From Candidatus Wolframiiraptor gerlachensis (GTDB lineage Archaea; Thermoproteota; Nitrososphaeria_A; Caldarchaeales; Wolframiiraptoraceae): 64,000 nucleotides of DNA. The stretch is from the NCBI GenBank assembly GCA_021323375.2, contig JAJPCT020000016.1, positions 62,001-126,000 of the forward strand, in the 5' to 3' direction. A program made the position numbers and the translations under genes. A model generated the notes under the pieces. It saw nothing but the letters and a program-made list of their open reading frames with translations. It was not told where the DNA came from and ran no database searches. Shown here in pieces: positions 49,295-58,179 of the stretch (within the stretch, counting starts at the first letter, position 1; every line of letters begins with the position of its first letter).

Positions 49295-51236
49295 CCCTTC
49301 TCCGCCTCCTCGCGAGATACACTATGATCACGACCAGTATTATTATCGCGATTATCAGGATTAGTTGGTTCAGCTGGATCTGCGGTAGCTGTCCCCTCGT
49401 CGAGGACTCTACGAGCTGCGGCACCTCGACCACTCCTTCCAAGATTTCCTCACTCCTATTTCTTAGCGAGTCTAAGTAGCTCAGCCTGAGAACCACTCTC
49501 ACCTCGCCCTCTCCCTTCTCCAAGCGCTCGACGGGTATGTTGAAGAGTATTGGCGCGTTTGGCTCAACATCGCCGAGATAGCTTATCCGGCTTGATGTGA
49601 GGTCGCCGCCGACGATCTCTATCCTCGTGTATGACGCCTTCTCGGTTCCCTCATTCAATATCCTCCCAATAAGCAGGAGATCCCTGCCCATTCTTTCAAG
49701 CGATATCTCTTGGAGCTTGATGTCTATTATCCCCTTGACATACATTCCGATCAGGTGGTTCTCGCTCCTAATCCAGCCTCCGGACTCTTTGAAGCTCACC
49801 TCGACTCTCAGGTTGAATGGCTCCCCGATTGTTGAGCCTGATGCAGTTTCGGACGGCACATAGACCTTCAGACTTAGCGTCGTCCTCCCACCCTCACCCA
49901 GTTCAGGTATATTCCACGTCGTCGGCCCGATGAGAGTCACCCAGCCCATTGTCGGCGCTATAGTCACCATTATATCCCTGAGCCTCTCGCCCGAGATATT
50001 CTCTATCGTTATGTTTATGGGCTCTATCATCCCGCCCCGCACATACTCTCCAGAGTATATCCTCAGCCTATTCCTCCTACTCTCCTCGAGGATTGTTATC
50101 GTGATGCCTTTCTCGACAACATGCCTCCCCTCATCATCAGCATATGTTATCAGTACTGGTATGGAATAGGAGCCACCAGCAGCCCTCTCATTCACCAGAA
50201 CATCTATCGAGATCTTTTTCTCGGATCCGGGCCCGAGATCTCCAAGCTTGAGCGAGGTTGAGCCGCTTAGAACGGTGAGGGGTGGGCTGGCGAGCCTATT
50301 CAGCCCGATCTCCACGTTAATATCTCTCGCGGCCTCGTTCCCATTATTCCTCACAATTATATTCAGTGTCTTGGAATGCGCGGGCTCCATAATCGGGTCG
50401 TCAAGCAATACATCGAGGAGAACCCCGACGCCTCCGAGCGGCTTAACCCTCACCATAAGCTCATGCGTCTCTACAACCTGCTCTCCATAGGAGTTCTGGT
50501 ATCTCACCTCCGCGATTATGCTGGATGGGCCATCCGCCAGTGCCCTGCTCACAAACACCTTTAACGGGATGTTTATGGATGAACTGGGTGCTAAGTTTCC
50601 GATGATGTGCCTGCCGCCGCCCTCGAGGAGGGCTAAGCCAACTGAGGCGGATCTCACCCAGATCTCAGCCGAGGATGCATGGGCTGATCCCATGTTCTCC
50701 ACGGTTAGCTTGAGATTGGCCTCTGACCCCGGCTCAAGGATGCTCGGGCTAATGGATAGCTTGAGGTCGGCCCTGCCCGTGATCCTGAATCTAACCTTGA
50801 CTATCGTCAGGCTTATCGAGTCCTCATCCCACTCGACGTATCTAAGGGCGAGGCTTGCCTCATGCTCGCCTACCTTAACATCCTCGCCTATGTCTATGAG
50901 GAATGTTAGGTAGAAGCGCTCGCCCGATCTAACATGGCCGCTTGTTGATGGGCTTGTTAGGCGCTCACCGCTCTTGGAATCCCTGAACCCCTCCGGCAAA
51001 TATAGTGTCCCTTGGACATATCTGATGTCCTCATCCATCGTGTTTATGAGCTCGATAATGAGCTGCGCGTTCCTATCTCCTGGGGCAGCCTCCATCCTCT
51101 TGCTGATGCTCCCGAACCAGGCGTCTGAGAATATTATGTCGGGGACTGAGCCCGCTGAGGCTGTCAGTGGGATGGCGATTGCTGCCAGTAGTAGGCAGGC
51201 TAGGATTAGGCTAATTCTCCTCATAGGCAACACCAT
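49281..51236 (-). CDS. Large secreted CARDB/NEW3-like repeat protein with C-terminal anchor
   Basis: The 651 residues begin with a signal peptide (ISLILACLLLAAIAIPLTAS) and continue with about five immunoglobulin-like repeats (LEPGSEANLKLTVENMGSAH; PAHSKTLNIIVRNNGNEAAR). They end with a transmembrane helix and Arg-rich tail (LILIIAIIILVVIIVYLARR). This is the COG1361-like extracellular partner often found between MacB-type ATPase and permease genes. It overlaps both neighbours, so the three form one export or adhesion system. Confidence 0.8.
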   Translation of the reverse strand: MVLPMRRISLILACLLLAAIAIPLTASAGSVPDIIFSDAWFGSISKRMEAAPGDRNAQLIIELINTMDEDIRYVQGTLYLPEGFRDSKSGERLTSPSTSGHVRSGERFYLTFLIDIGEDVKVGEHEASLALRYVEWDEDSISLTIVKVRFRITGRADLKLSISPSILEPGSEANLKLTVENMGSAHASSAEIWVRSASVGLALLEGGGRHIIGNLAPSSSINIPLKVFVSRALADGPSSIIAEVRYQNSYGEQVVETHELMVRVKPLGGVGVLLDVLLDDPIMEPAHSKTLNIIVRNNGNEAARDINVEIGLNRLASPPLTVLSGSTSLKLGDLGPGSEKKISIDVLVNERAAGGSYSIPVLITYADDEGRHVVEKGITITILEESRRNRLRIYSGEYVRGGMIEPINITIENISGERLRDIMVTIAPTMGWVTLIGPTTWNIPELGEGGRTTLSLKVYVPSETASGSTIGEPFNLRVEVSFKESGGWIRSENHLIGMYVKGIIDIKLQEISLERMGRDLLLIGRILNEGTEKASYTRIEIVGGDLTSSRISYLGDVEPNAPILFNIPVERLEKGEGEVRVVLRLSYLDSLRNRSEEILEGVVEVPQLVESSTRGQLPQIQLNQLILIIAIIILVVIIVYLARRRRRVEAG

Positions 51237-51894
51237 CCCTCATTCTCACGATCCTCTTGGCTGGAGCAGCCGTCTCAGGGTTATGAGTTACGACTACTAG
51301 CGTTACGCCGAGCTCCCGGTTAAGCCTCGTGAGAAGATCCACGACCTCGGCTGCTGAGACTGAGTCGAGGTTTCCAGTCGGCTCATCCGCCAATATTATC
51401 CTCGGCCCCGTCACTATGGCCCTGGCGATCGCAACCCTCTGCTGCTCCCCGCCGCTAAGCTCCATCGGCCTATGATTCATCCTATGTGCTAGGCCAACCA
51501 TCTCCAACGCCTCTCCAGCCCTCCTCATCCTCTCCTCACCATCAACGCCCTTGATCGCGAGCGGGAGCATGACGTTCTCGAGAGCCGTGAGCCGGGGTAT
51601 CAGGTTGAATGTCTGGAAGACGAATCCTATGAGCTCGTTCCTCAGCCTGCTGAGCTCCACATCACTCATCTTGCTCGGATCCCTGCCCTCGATCAGGACC
51701 CTGCCCCTCGTCGGCCTATCGAGAGCGCCTGCCAAGTGTAGGAACGTGGATTTACCGCTTCCAGAAGGCCCCATTACCGCCACATGCTCGCCTCGCTTAA
51801 TCTCTATGTTGAGGCCCCTGAGTGCCGGGACCTCCACCTTGCCCAGCCTATAGATCTTCCAGACATTCTCAAACTTTATTGCCGGCTGCTCCAG
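51211..51894 (-). CDS. MacB/LolD-type ABC transporter ATPase, probable CTG start
   Basis: This ABC ATPase has Walker A MGPSGSGKSTFLHL, signature MELSGGEQQRVAIA, Walker B RIILADEPTGNLDS and H-loop VVVTHNPETA. The GTG at 51837 would remove the A-loop. In-frame upstream codons give AIKFENVWKIYRLGKVEVPA with the expected Tyr. The only candidate initiator with a good ribosome-binding site (GGTGAT, 5 bases away) is CTG at 51894. It begins the three-gene ABC operon. Confidence 0.85.
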   Translation of the reverse strand: MEQPAIKFENVWKIYRLGKVEVPALRGLNIEIKRGEHVAVMGPSGSGKSTFLHLAGALDRPTRGRVLIEGRDPSKMSDVELSRLRNELIGFVFQTFNLIPRLTALENVMLPLAIKGVDGEERMRRAGEALEMVGLAHRMNHRPMELSGGEQQRVAIARAIVTGPRIILADEPTGNLDSVSAAEVVDLLTRLNRELGVTLVVVTHNPETAAPAKRIVRMRDGVAYEEN

Positions 51895-51975
51895 AAGCCA
51901 TCACCCCAGCCAAGCTTTTTCAGAGCGCAATAAGTATTTTTTGTAACTCGCTGAGTATTATTACAGGTTTTCGCG

Positions 51976-52746
51976 ATGGGCCAGCAAGAGGAGCTCGTCC
52001 GCGCTCTGAGAAAAGATTGGGCTAAGCGAGTGTGAGGCGAGAGCCTATATTGCCTCTCGCTTGAGCTTGGCGAGGCGGATGCAGGTGAGATCTCGAGGAG
52101 GTCTGGCGTCCCGAGAACTAGGATATATGATGTCCTTGGTAGGCTTGAGGCGGCAGGGATAATTCAGAGAGTTCTCGGTTCTAGGCCGGCCATCTACTCC
52201 GCGATACCGCCTGATAAGGCACTGGAGCCGCTGCGAAGGAAGCTATTCGACGAGGTCTTAGAGGCGATTGATAGGCTGAAGCTCATGTATGCCTCGACAA
52301 AGACGATCTCAAGATTCAACATGATCCTGCTTAGGGGCGATAGGGCTTACAGGGCAATAATGGATCTTGTTGAGAGGGCGAGGAGGGATCTTCTCGCGAG
52401 GATCTTCTACCTGCCCTCACAAGTGCTGATGGAGCTTGTGGAGAGGCTTAGGGGGCTTAAGCAGCGGAACATCCAGACATACTTCTATGTCGATGCGCGT
52501 GTCCTGAGGAGGGAGGTTCCGCTAGATCAACTGGAGGAGATGTTGAAGGAGCTTAGAGGCAGCACCTTCACGGCCCTTGTCCCCCTCAGCTTCATATGCG
52601 CTGACTTCGAGAGGTTGCTGGTTCTATATGCCTCGCCGGAGAACCCGAGCGAGTGCTACGGCTTCCTAGTCCATGGATTTGAGGAGGTTGGGAAGATTAT
52701 CAGGGATCAGCTTGTCGGCGAGCGGGCCTCGTTGGAGAGCAGCTAG
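51976..52746 (+). pseudogene. TrmB-family transcriptional regulator, two compensating frameshifts near the 5' end
   Basis: ATG at 51976 starts MGQQEELVRAL. After a shift near 52010 another frame gives EKIGLSECEARAYIA. After a second shift near 52047 the first frame resumes with LELGEADAGEISRRSGVPRT and runs to 52746. Joined, this is a canonical TrmB winged helix plus effector domain (MILLRGDRAYRAIMDLVERA). The stop at 52033 would end an uncorrected protein. Either two mutations or base-calling errors are present. It is divergent from the ABC operon, its likely target. Confidence 0.7.
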
Positions 52747-52757
52747 CGCGCGTCGGC

Positions 52758-54341
52758 CTATTGCATGCTCCTCCTGGCCAAGAGCTTGTTAATCGCGTTT
52801 ATCATGGCCTCGACGCTGGCCATTACTATATCCTCCCTCGCGCCCCTCGCGGAGACGAGGTTCCCAGTCTCATCCTCAACCTTGACAATTACTTCGGCGA
52901 TGGCATCCGATCCACCCGTAACCGCCTCGATCCTAAACTCCCGAAGGCTTATCCTAGCGAGGTTCTGAATCACCCTCTGAATAGCCTTTAGCGACGCGTC
53001 GACAGGACCCACCCCAGTCTCCGCCGAGACATACTCCTTTCCGAGCACATTTAGCTTGACGGAGGATGTTGGTATGACGCCGGTCCCGGTGACGACGACG
53101 AGCTCCTCGAGGTTCACTGCCTTCATCCCCTCGATAGGCGCCTCTATCACGGATCTAGCTATCGCGAGTACATCGGTATCCGTCACGGTCTTGCCCTTAT
53201 CACCCAGCTCCTTAACCCTCCTGACTATCTCGTTGAGCTGGCTCTCCGTTGGCCTTAGCCCGACCTCCTCGAGTATAGTCTTTATCCCATGCTTGCCCGC
53301 GTGCTTGCCCGCCACTATCTTCCTCACCCTGCCGACGAGCTCGGGGCTGAATGGCTCGAAGGCGCATGGATCCACAACAACGCCCCTAACATGTATCCCT
53401 GACTCATGCGCGAACGCGTTATCACCAACTATCGGCTTATGGGGCTGAAGTTGAACTCCCGTTAGCCTTCTAACGAGCTGGGATGTCGCGTATATCTGCC
53501 TCGTATCTATATTCGTCTTCTTCCCGTATAGCAGGGTGAGGGCCATGACGACCTCCTCGAGAGCAGCATTCCCAGCCCTCTCCCCTATACCGTTCACCGT
53601 CACATGTGCTTGGATCGCTCCAGCCTCTATGCCGGCCAGCGTGTTTGCGACCGCGAGCCCGAAATCATTATGACAGTGAACGCTTATCGGGATCTTTACA
53701 ACCTTTCTCAGCTCCATGATTAGGTCATACATGCGCCTAGGTGTCATGATGCCAACAGTATCCGGCACGTTGATCCTGTCTGCTCCAGCCTCCTCAGCGA
53801 CCCGGCAGACCTGCTTCAAGAACCCTAGATCGGTCCTCGTGGCATCCATTGGGGAGAACTCACATATGAAGCCATGATCCTTAACATATGTTATGTATCT
53901 CGTGATCCTCTCTAGCGCCTCCTCCCTACTCATGCCAAGAACGCTCTTCAAGTGTATGTCGCTGGTCGAGTAGAAGACGTGGATGGAGTCCGGCTCGACG
54001 CTGATCGCCGCGTCCACATCCCCCTGATCAGCTCTTGCGAGAGCACATATCTCGGCCTTGAGACCAGCCTCCTTAATCAGCTTGAAAGCCCTCCTCTCGC
54101 CCTCCGAAGCGACCGGGAACCCGGCCTCAATCACATCAACACCAAGCTTGTCCAGCTGTATCGCTATCTCCAGCTTCTGCTCCGGCGTCAAGCTTACTCC
54201 CGGAGCCTGCTCACCATCCCTCAAAGTCGTATCAAATATACGGATAATCTCGCTCAACTCTGGAGACCGCCGAGGGCGGGGACTATTAAGCCTTTTTGAT
54301 CGGAATTGTAAAAACTTATTACCCATCATGAGAGCTTCCAC
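52758..54341 (-). CDS. 2-isopropylmalate synthase / citramalate synthase family
   Basis: The catalytic barrel has IRIFDTTLRDGEQAPGVSLT, SIHVFYSTSDIHLK, NVPDTVGIMTP and VHCHNDFGLAVANTLAG. The C-terminal regulatory domain has LNVLGKEYVSAETGVGPVDA. It condenses acetyl-CoA with 2-oxoisovalerate or pyruvate for leucine or isoleucine synthesis; the substrate cannot be decided. The frame opens at 54341, but a TATA-like AAAAGGCTTAAT at 54285-54296 and the family N-terminus suggest a TTG start at 54257. Confidence 0.9.
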   Translation of the reverse strand: MEALMMGNKFLQFRSKRLNSPRPRRSPELSEIIRIFDTTLRDGEQAPGVSLTPEQKLEIAIQLDKLGVDVIEAGFPVASEGERRAFKLIKEAGLKAEICALARADQGDVDAAISVEPDSIHVFYSTSDIHLKSVLGMSREEALERITRYITYVKDHGFICEFSPMDATRTDLGFLKQVCRVAEEAGADRINVPDTVGIMTPRRMYDLIMELRKVVKIPISVHCHNDFGLAVANTLAGIEAGAIQAHVTVNGIGERAGNAALEEVVMALTLLYGKKTNIDTRQIYATSQLVRRLTGVQLQPHKPIVGDNAFAHESGIHVRGVVVDPCAFEPFSPELVGRVRKIVAGKHAGKHGIKTILEEVGLRPTESQLNEIVRRVKELGDKGKTVTDTDVLAIARSVIEAPIEGMKAVNLEELVVVTGTGVIPTSSVKLNVLGKEYVSAETGVGPVDASLKAIQRVIQNLARISLREFRIEAVTGGSDAIAEVIVKVEDETGNLVSARGAREDIVMASVEAMINAINKLLARRSMQ

Positions 54342-54394
54342 CCCAATATTCCGCTAGAATCCTCAGGACATTTATGCTCTCAAGTCTACCCCAG

Positions 54395-54639
54395 AATCGT
54401 TTTTCTACACTCCTCACATATTATCTGGATAATCTTCCCATTCACAATGACTGCTAACCCCTAGTCCTTTCTCCTAACTCCTTCCTCGTAAGGGTTATGA
54501 TGCTTCTACATAGATTGCATACCGCCTCATGCTTCTCAATATAATTGAACCTTCCTGATTCTATCCCACCATGTAAACCCCATCTAGAAATTAGGTCTCC
54601 ACAGATTTGTTTGGTAGGGAGCCGGAATTCCGCCTCCAC
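54395..54639 (-). pseudogene. Frameshifted relative of the small zinc-ribbon gene
   Basis: The reverse strand encodes EKHEAVCNLCRSIITLTRKE and, after a frame change near 54460, VIVNGKIIQIICEECRKTIL. Both halves align with the intact zinc ribbon at 24609-24821 (EAVCDLCGSLIALTKRG; VVCEACRKRF). Like that gene it lies antisense just upstream of an IS110-like transposase copy. Confidence 0.65.
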
Positions 54640-54699
54640 AAACTCTCACAAAACGGAATTCGGGGAGGTAGGGAGGCTGAAAAAGTCTTAACTCCCGGG

Positions 54700-55132
54700 T
54701 TGAGAAGTCTGATGAGAGTTTGAGAATCCTCGATTATGGCCGCAAGATAATCGAGGAGGTTATGAGTGATAAGTATTATGCGGCGATATACAGGATAGCA
54801 TGCGAGGAGCTTAAGCTCAAGGATAGCGTTGAAGTTGCAATATCGGTGGTAAGGTTACCATTAAACTGGAAGCTTAGCAGGCTTAGAGGTTTGCTGGGCC
54901 TGACGCCGCACAAGGGGAAAAATATAATCACAAGTTGCGTACACATTTGACAAAACTCGCGGCATCAATCTATCTCAATAATAAACGATATGGAATCGGA
55001 ACGGGGCTCCTTGAAGGCATAAACTGCATGCCGTGCAGTAAAACGCTCTATAAATTACAACAACTAAGAATACTAAAGATATTGAAGAGGGCATGGCAGC
55101 AGAGACGACGTATGCTGGCCGGCGGGCAGTAA
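54700..55132 (+). pseudogene. IS110-like transposase remnant (copy 3)
   Basis: Two frames cover the C-terminal half. The first gives ILDYGRKIIEEVMSDKYYAA, then VVRLPLNWKLSRLRGLLGLT. The second gives LRTHLTKLAASIYLNNKRYG to LRILKILKRAW. Both align with residues about 150-280 of the intact enzyme at 25831. The N-terminal catalytic domain is missing and a frameshift lies near 54925. The structured noncoding end that follows is preserved. Confidence 0.75.
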
Positions 55133-55133
55133 A

Positions 55134-55260
55134 AGCCGGAGAGCCGGTGGCAGTGAGACACTACCCGCCACGGGATCATCCCGTGGTGGCTCCTCAGATA
55201 ATCCCGCCGGCCGGCTACGACGGCTCGCCGGCCAGCCCCACCCCTAACCCTTTTTCCATC
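55134..55260 (+). ncRNA. Putative structured RNA at the 3' end of IS110-like copy 3
   Basis: Two bases after the transposase-frame stop, an outer stem (AGCCGG with CCGGCT, imperfectly extended) encloses the hairpin CCGCCACGGGAT-C-ATCCCGTGGTGG (perfect 19-base core at 55168-55186). TGGTGG follows the hairpin, CGCCGGCCAG is at 55226-55235, and an oligo-T tract (CCTTTTTCC) ends it. The layout matches the two other copies although the stem sequences differ. Confidence 0.5.
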
Positions 55261-55321
55261 CCTAATATTTCATGAAAAGCTTTCTAAATAACATCTCCAA
55301 ATATAGAAGGGTTGGGTTGAC

Positions 55322-56707
55322 TTGATCCAGAAAATTTGTCTTCATTATCTGAGAGAGGATGTTGCGAGGGAGATCTCGAGATTCTGCTCTGGTAGATGGG
55401 TTGCCTTGGAGTGTAGGTCGAGTGGCGGGGGTCGAGCTTTTTACAGGTATTGGCCTGATGATGGGCCGCTCACGATTAGGGAGCCACCTGACATAAAGAG
55501 GATTATCAACAGGTTTGGTAATAAGATGCCGAGGACTATCTATGGCTCCGCGAATATCTATCGAAGGCTTGAGCGAAGGGAGGATGTCTCCGATCCGAGT
55601 AATATCCTCATGAGCACGCCGAGCTGGGATGTTGATGGATCATTGGAGGAGGTTGAGCTAATCAAGGAGGCTGCAAGGATACTTGTTGACGCTCTTAGGA
55701 GTGAGGGCGTCGAGAAGTCGGTATATCTCATCTGGTCCGGCCGCGGGATACATGTCCACCTGAATGAGAAGGCGATAAGTGGTGAGATTTGGGGGAGGGG
55801 GCCTCTAAGAGTCTCATTCGCGATAGCCGAGTATATTCTTGGGCGCGTGAAGGATGAGCTTGAGGCTGTATGCGAAAGGTCGAGGTCGCCTGATAGGAGG
55901 CTCAAGATCGAGAATCTCATGGATATTCAGAGGGTCTTTACGGCGCCTCTAAGCATTCATCGAGAGCTCGATCTCGTCGCAGTCACGATCAAGCCGGATG
56001 ATCTCGAGAAATTTGGGATAGAGTGGGCTAAGATTGATGGTTATAAGCACTGGAGTGGGTGGGATGAGTATGAGCCGGGCGAGGCTGATGATCTTGCGTT
56101 AAGGGCTCTCGCGGAGATCAGGGGAGACCTTAGGATGACGATAGGTGGGGAGGGGAAGGGGGGAGTAGAGGAGGTCAAGGACGTTCAGCAGGTTGCTCGG
56201 GCTGGCCAGATTGGCAGGTTTCAGGTCATGGGCCTCCTCCAAGCCGCGAGGTATTATGTGCTGAAGGGCGATCTCGAGCTCGCCAAGTCCTTCGGCCTCA
56301 ATAGGGCGATATTCTATGCTTGGGCTAAGAAGCGCGGCGTAACCGTGAGGAGGGCTGGAAGGGGCTTAAGATCCATCCAGCCATCCGAGAGGGAGGAGAT
56401 TGAGGAGAGGGTTGGTGATGAGGTCGCCTATCGGTCTCCACGTGGATACTTCATGATAGGTGGGCAGATTCAGAGACCCGTGGACTTCGACCGCATGATA
56501 GCCGCGAGGTTTGGGCGGAGCTTCGAGAAATTCTGGAACGCGGCCATAGAGTATGTTAAGAGCTTCCCGGAGAGCGTCCTCAAGAGCCAGCGAGAGTTCT
56601 ATGAGAAGGTCTATCTGCCGGTGAGGGATCAGCCTGAGAAGATCCTAGAGCGGAGGGAGCGTGGCCAAGAGGCCTCAAGCCTTGATCAATCCCACGACAT
56701 GTCATAG
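55322..56707 (+). CDS. priS: DNA primase small (catalytic) subunit PriS with extended C-terminus
   Basis: The catalytic core has TPSWDVDGSLEE (metal-binding Asp pair) and YLIWSGRGIHVHLNE (nucleotide binding). YKHWSGWDEYEPGEAD follows. It makes RNA/DNA primers with PriL (35610-36785). At 461 residues it is about 100 longer than usual. The extra C-terminal part (RFQVMGLLQAARYYVLKGDL ... RAIFYAWAKKRGV) looks like a helical DNA-binding module. The start is TTG at 55322. It overlaps the next gene's longest frame. Confidence 0.9.
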   Translation: MIQKICLHYLREDVAREISRFCSGRWVALECRSSGGGRAFYRYWPDDGPLTIREPPDIKRIINRFGNKMPRTIYGSANIYRRLERREDVSDPSNILMSTPSWDVDGSLEEVELIKEAARILVDALRSEGVEKSVYLIWSGRGIHVHLNEKAISGEIWGRGPLRVSFAIAEYILGRVKDELEAVCERSRSPDRRLKIENLMDIQRVFTAPLSIHRELDLVAVTIKPDDLEKFGIEWAKIDGYKHWSGWDEYEPGEADDLALRALAEIRGDLRMTIGGEGKGGVEEVKDVQQVARAGQIGRFQVMGLLQAARYYVLKGDLELAKSFGLNRAIFYAWAKKRGVTVRRAGRGLRSIQPSEREEIEERVGDEVAYRSPRGYFMIGGQIQRPVDFDRMIAARFGRSFEKFWNAAIEYVKSFPESVLKSQREFYEKVYLPVRDQPEKILERRERGQEASSLDQSHDMS

Positions 56708-56720
56708 CCTCGGGCCATGC

Positions 56721-57854
56721 ATGCGGGGCTCGCCTTTAATAGAGGGGCCGGAGCTGGCTCGAGCCGGGAGGCTGGCGTGGATGCAACATGATGACCTAGC
56801 CGACAAGCTCATCGAGATCTTCGGGGTCAGGGTTGATCTCACGGAGGATGTCGATGTTGAGGGGCTGTCTCCGGGGAGCAGGGTTTACAGGGTTAAGGGC
56901 TTCCCGAGTAACTGCGAGGTCTATATACTTGACTGCGAGGCTGGGAGGGAGATAGCATGCCATCCACATATAGTTGGTGAGAGGCTGGCCGAGCTAGCCC
57001 TCCTCTGCGCGAGGGATGCTGCTAAGGCGATTATCGAGTTAACCAGCATCAACGAATATGGTAAGGAGGCTATTGTCTTTGAGCACGTCTTGAGGGCGGC
57101 GCCCGGCTACAGGCTTCACGAGGCGCTTAGAGAGTCTGGTATCGGATTCAGGGAGGTCTGGATAAGGCCGCGCTATGTGATCCCATCATATCGGGCTCAT
57201 CATGCCGCGGATGAGAGGAGGATAGAGATAATCTATGAGGATTTCTCGGAGCTTCCAAGGAGAGAGCTATTGATGATCCTAAAGCCTGATACTGAGGCAA
57301 GCGGCAGAACTGGGAAGGCGTCGCTGGAGAGATTGGCCGAGGTCGCCGAGGAGAAGAACTCCGCGCTCGAGGAGCTCATAGTCTATGGATTCATCTCGAT
57401 CGACGGGCTCAAGACAATATATGAGACTGCATCGAGCATCGGGTTCAGGAGGACATACTTCTTCGCGATCGGTAACCTGACAGCCCTCTGCCACAACCTC
57501 TATGACATGCCATTATATGGCCCTGATGAGAGCTATTACTCGGAGAAGAGGGAGCTAAGGCTGCTCGGCGGGATAACAGATTATGAGACATTCACCCGGT
57601 ATATGCCCGAGTATATTCCTGGAGCTGATCAGCCTGGAGACTGGTCGGCAAGGCAGACAATCCTCTACACAGGATATGATTATGAGCCTGGCGACATAGA
57701 GAAGCACTTAACCAATAGCATCAACCTCATCGAGAGGCTCTGGAGTATCTCAAGGAACCAAGAATGGTTTTCTGGGATTCATGAGGAGGCGATAAGGAGG
57801 GAGCTCGAGAACCTGAGAAGCATGCTCGCCAGCTACCGGGAACAGAAAAAATAG
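56721..57854 (+). CDS. Conserved hypothetical protein, possibly phosphoribosyltransferase-like
   Basis: The 377 residues from ATG 56721 have an N-terminal domain with VYILDCEAGREIACHPHIVG. A central segment, LMILKPDTEASGRTGKASLE, loosely recalls the PRTase acidic-TG loop. A C-terminal part has YFFAIGNLTALCHNLYDMPL and TILYTGYDYEPGDIEKHLT. No confident family. The longer frame from 56661 overlaps priS by 47 bp. Tight spacing suggests an operon with priS. Confidence 0.6.
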   Translation: MRGSPLIEGPELARAGRLAWMQHDDLADKLIEIFGVRVDLTEDVDVEGLSPGSRVYRVKGFPSNCEVYILDCEAGREIACHPHIVGERLAELALLCARDAAKAIIELTSINEYGKEAIVFEHVLRAAPGYRLHEALRESGIGFREVWIRPRYVIPSYRAHHAADERRIEIIYEDFSELPRRELLMILKPDTEASGRTGKASLERLAEVAEEKNSALEELIVYGFISIDGLKTIYETASSIGFRRTYFFAIGNLTALCHNLYDMPLYGPDESYYSEKRELRLLGGITDYETFTRYMPEYIPGADQPGDWSARQTILYTGYDYEPGDIEKHLTNSINLIERLWSISRNQEWFSGIHEEAIRRELENLRSMLASYREQKK

Positions 57855-57869
57855 ATGTGGGTGCGCGGC

Positions 57870-58052
57870 CTATCCCATTATCGGGGCCGCTGAGGCCTCC
57901 TTAAGCTCCGCGCCCCCGCCACCTATCTTGAAGATCCGCCCCGAGGAGAGCTTTACTAGAACCGCTCCACACTCGAGGCACTTGAAGTAATAATTGTAAC
58001 CCTCATAAGCCTTCTGAGCACCAAGATAAATGAGACGAGTATGATTACACAT
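57870..58052 (-). CDS. Small zinc-ribbon-like protein (60 aa)
   Basis: The 60 residues begin MCNHTRLIYLGAQKAYEGYN, followed by YYFKCLECGAVLVKL. A CxH and a CxxC pair can bind one zinc. It ends in a glycine-rich and alanine-rich tail. It converges on the preceding gene with a 15-bp gap. Function unknown. Confidence 0.6.
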   Translation of the reverse strand: MCNHTRLIYLGAQKAYEGYNYYFKCLECGAVLVKLSSGRIFKIGGGGAELKEASAAPIMG

Positions 58053-58179
58053 CCCAATACATAGTATGCGAAGTCTAAGTTATATGCCTTGTGAGCACAT
58101 ATTCGTAAAAGTGACGGGCTGAAAAAGCTCCAAGGAGGAGGTAGATCTTATATCTCCCGCGGGCGAGTTGTTTCACGAT

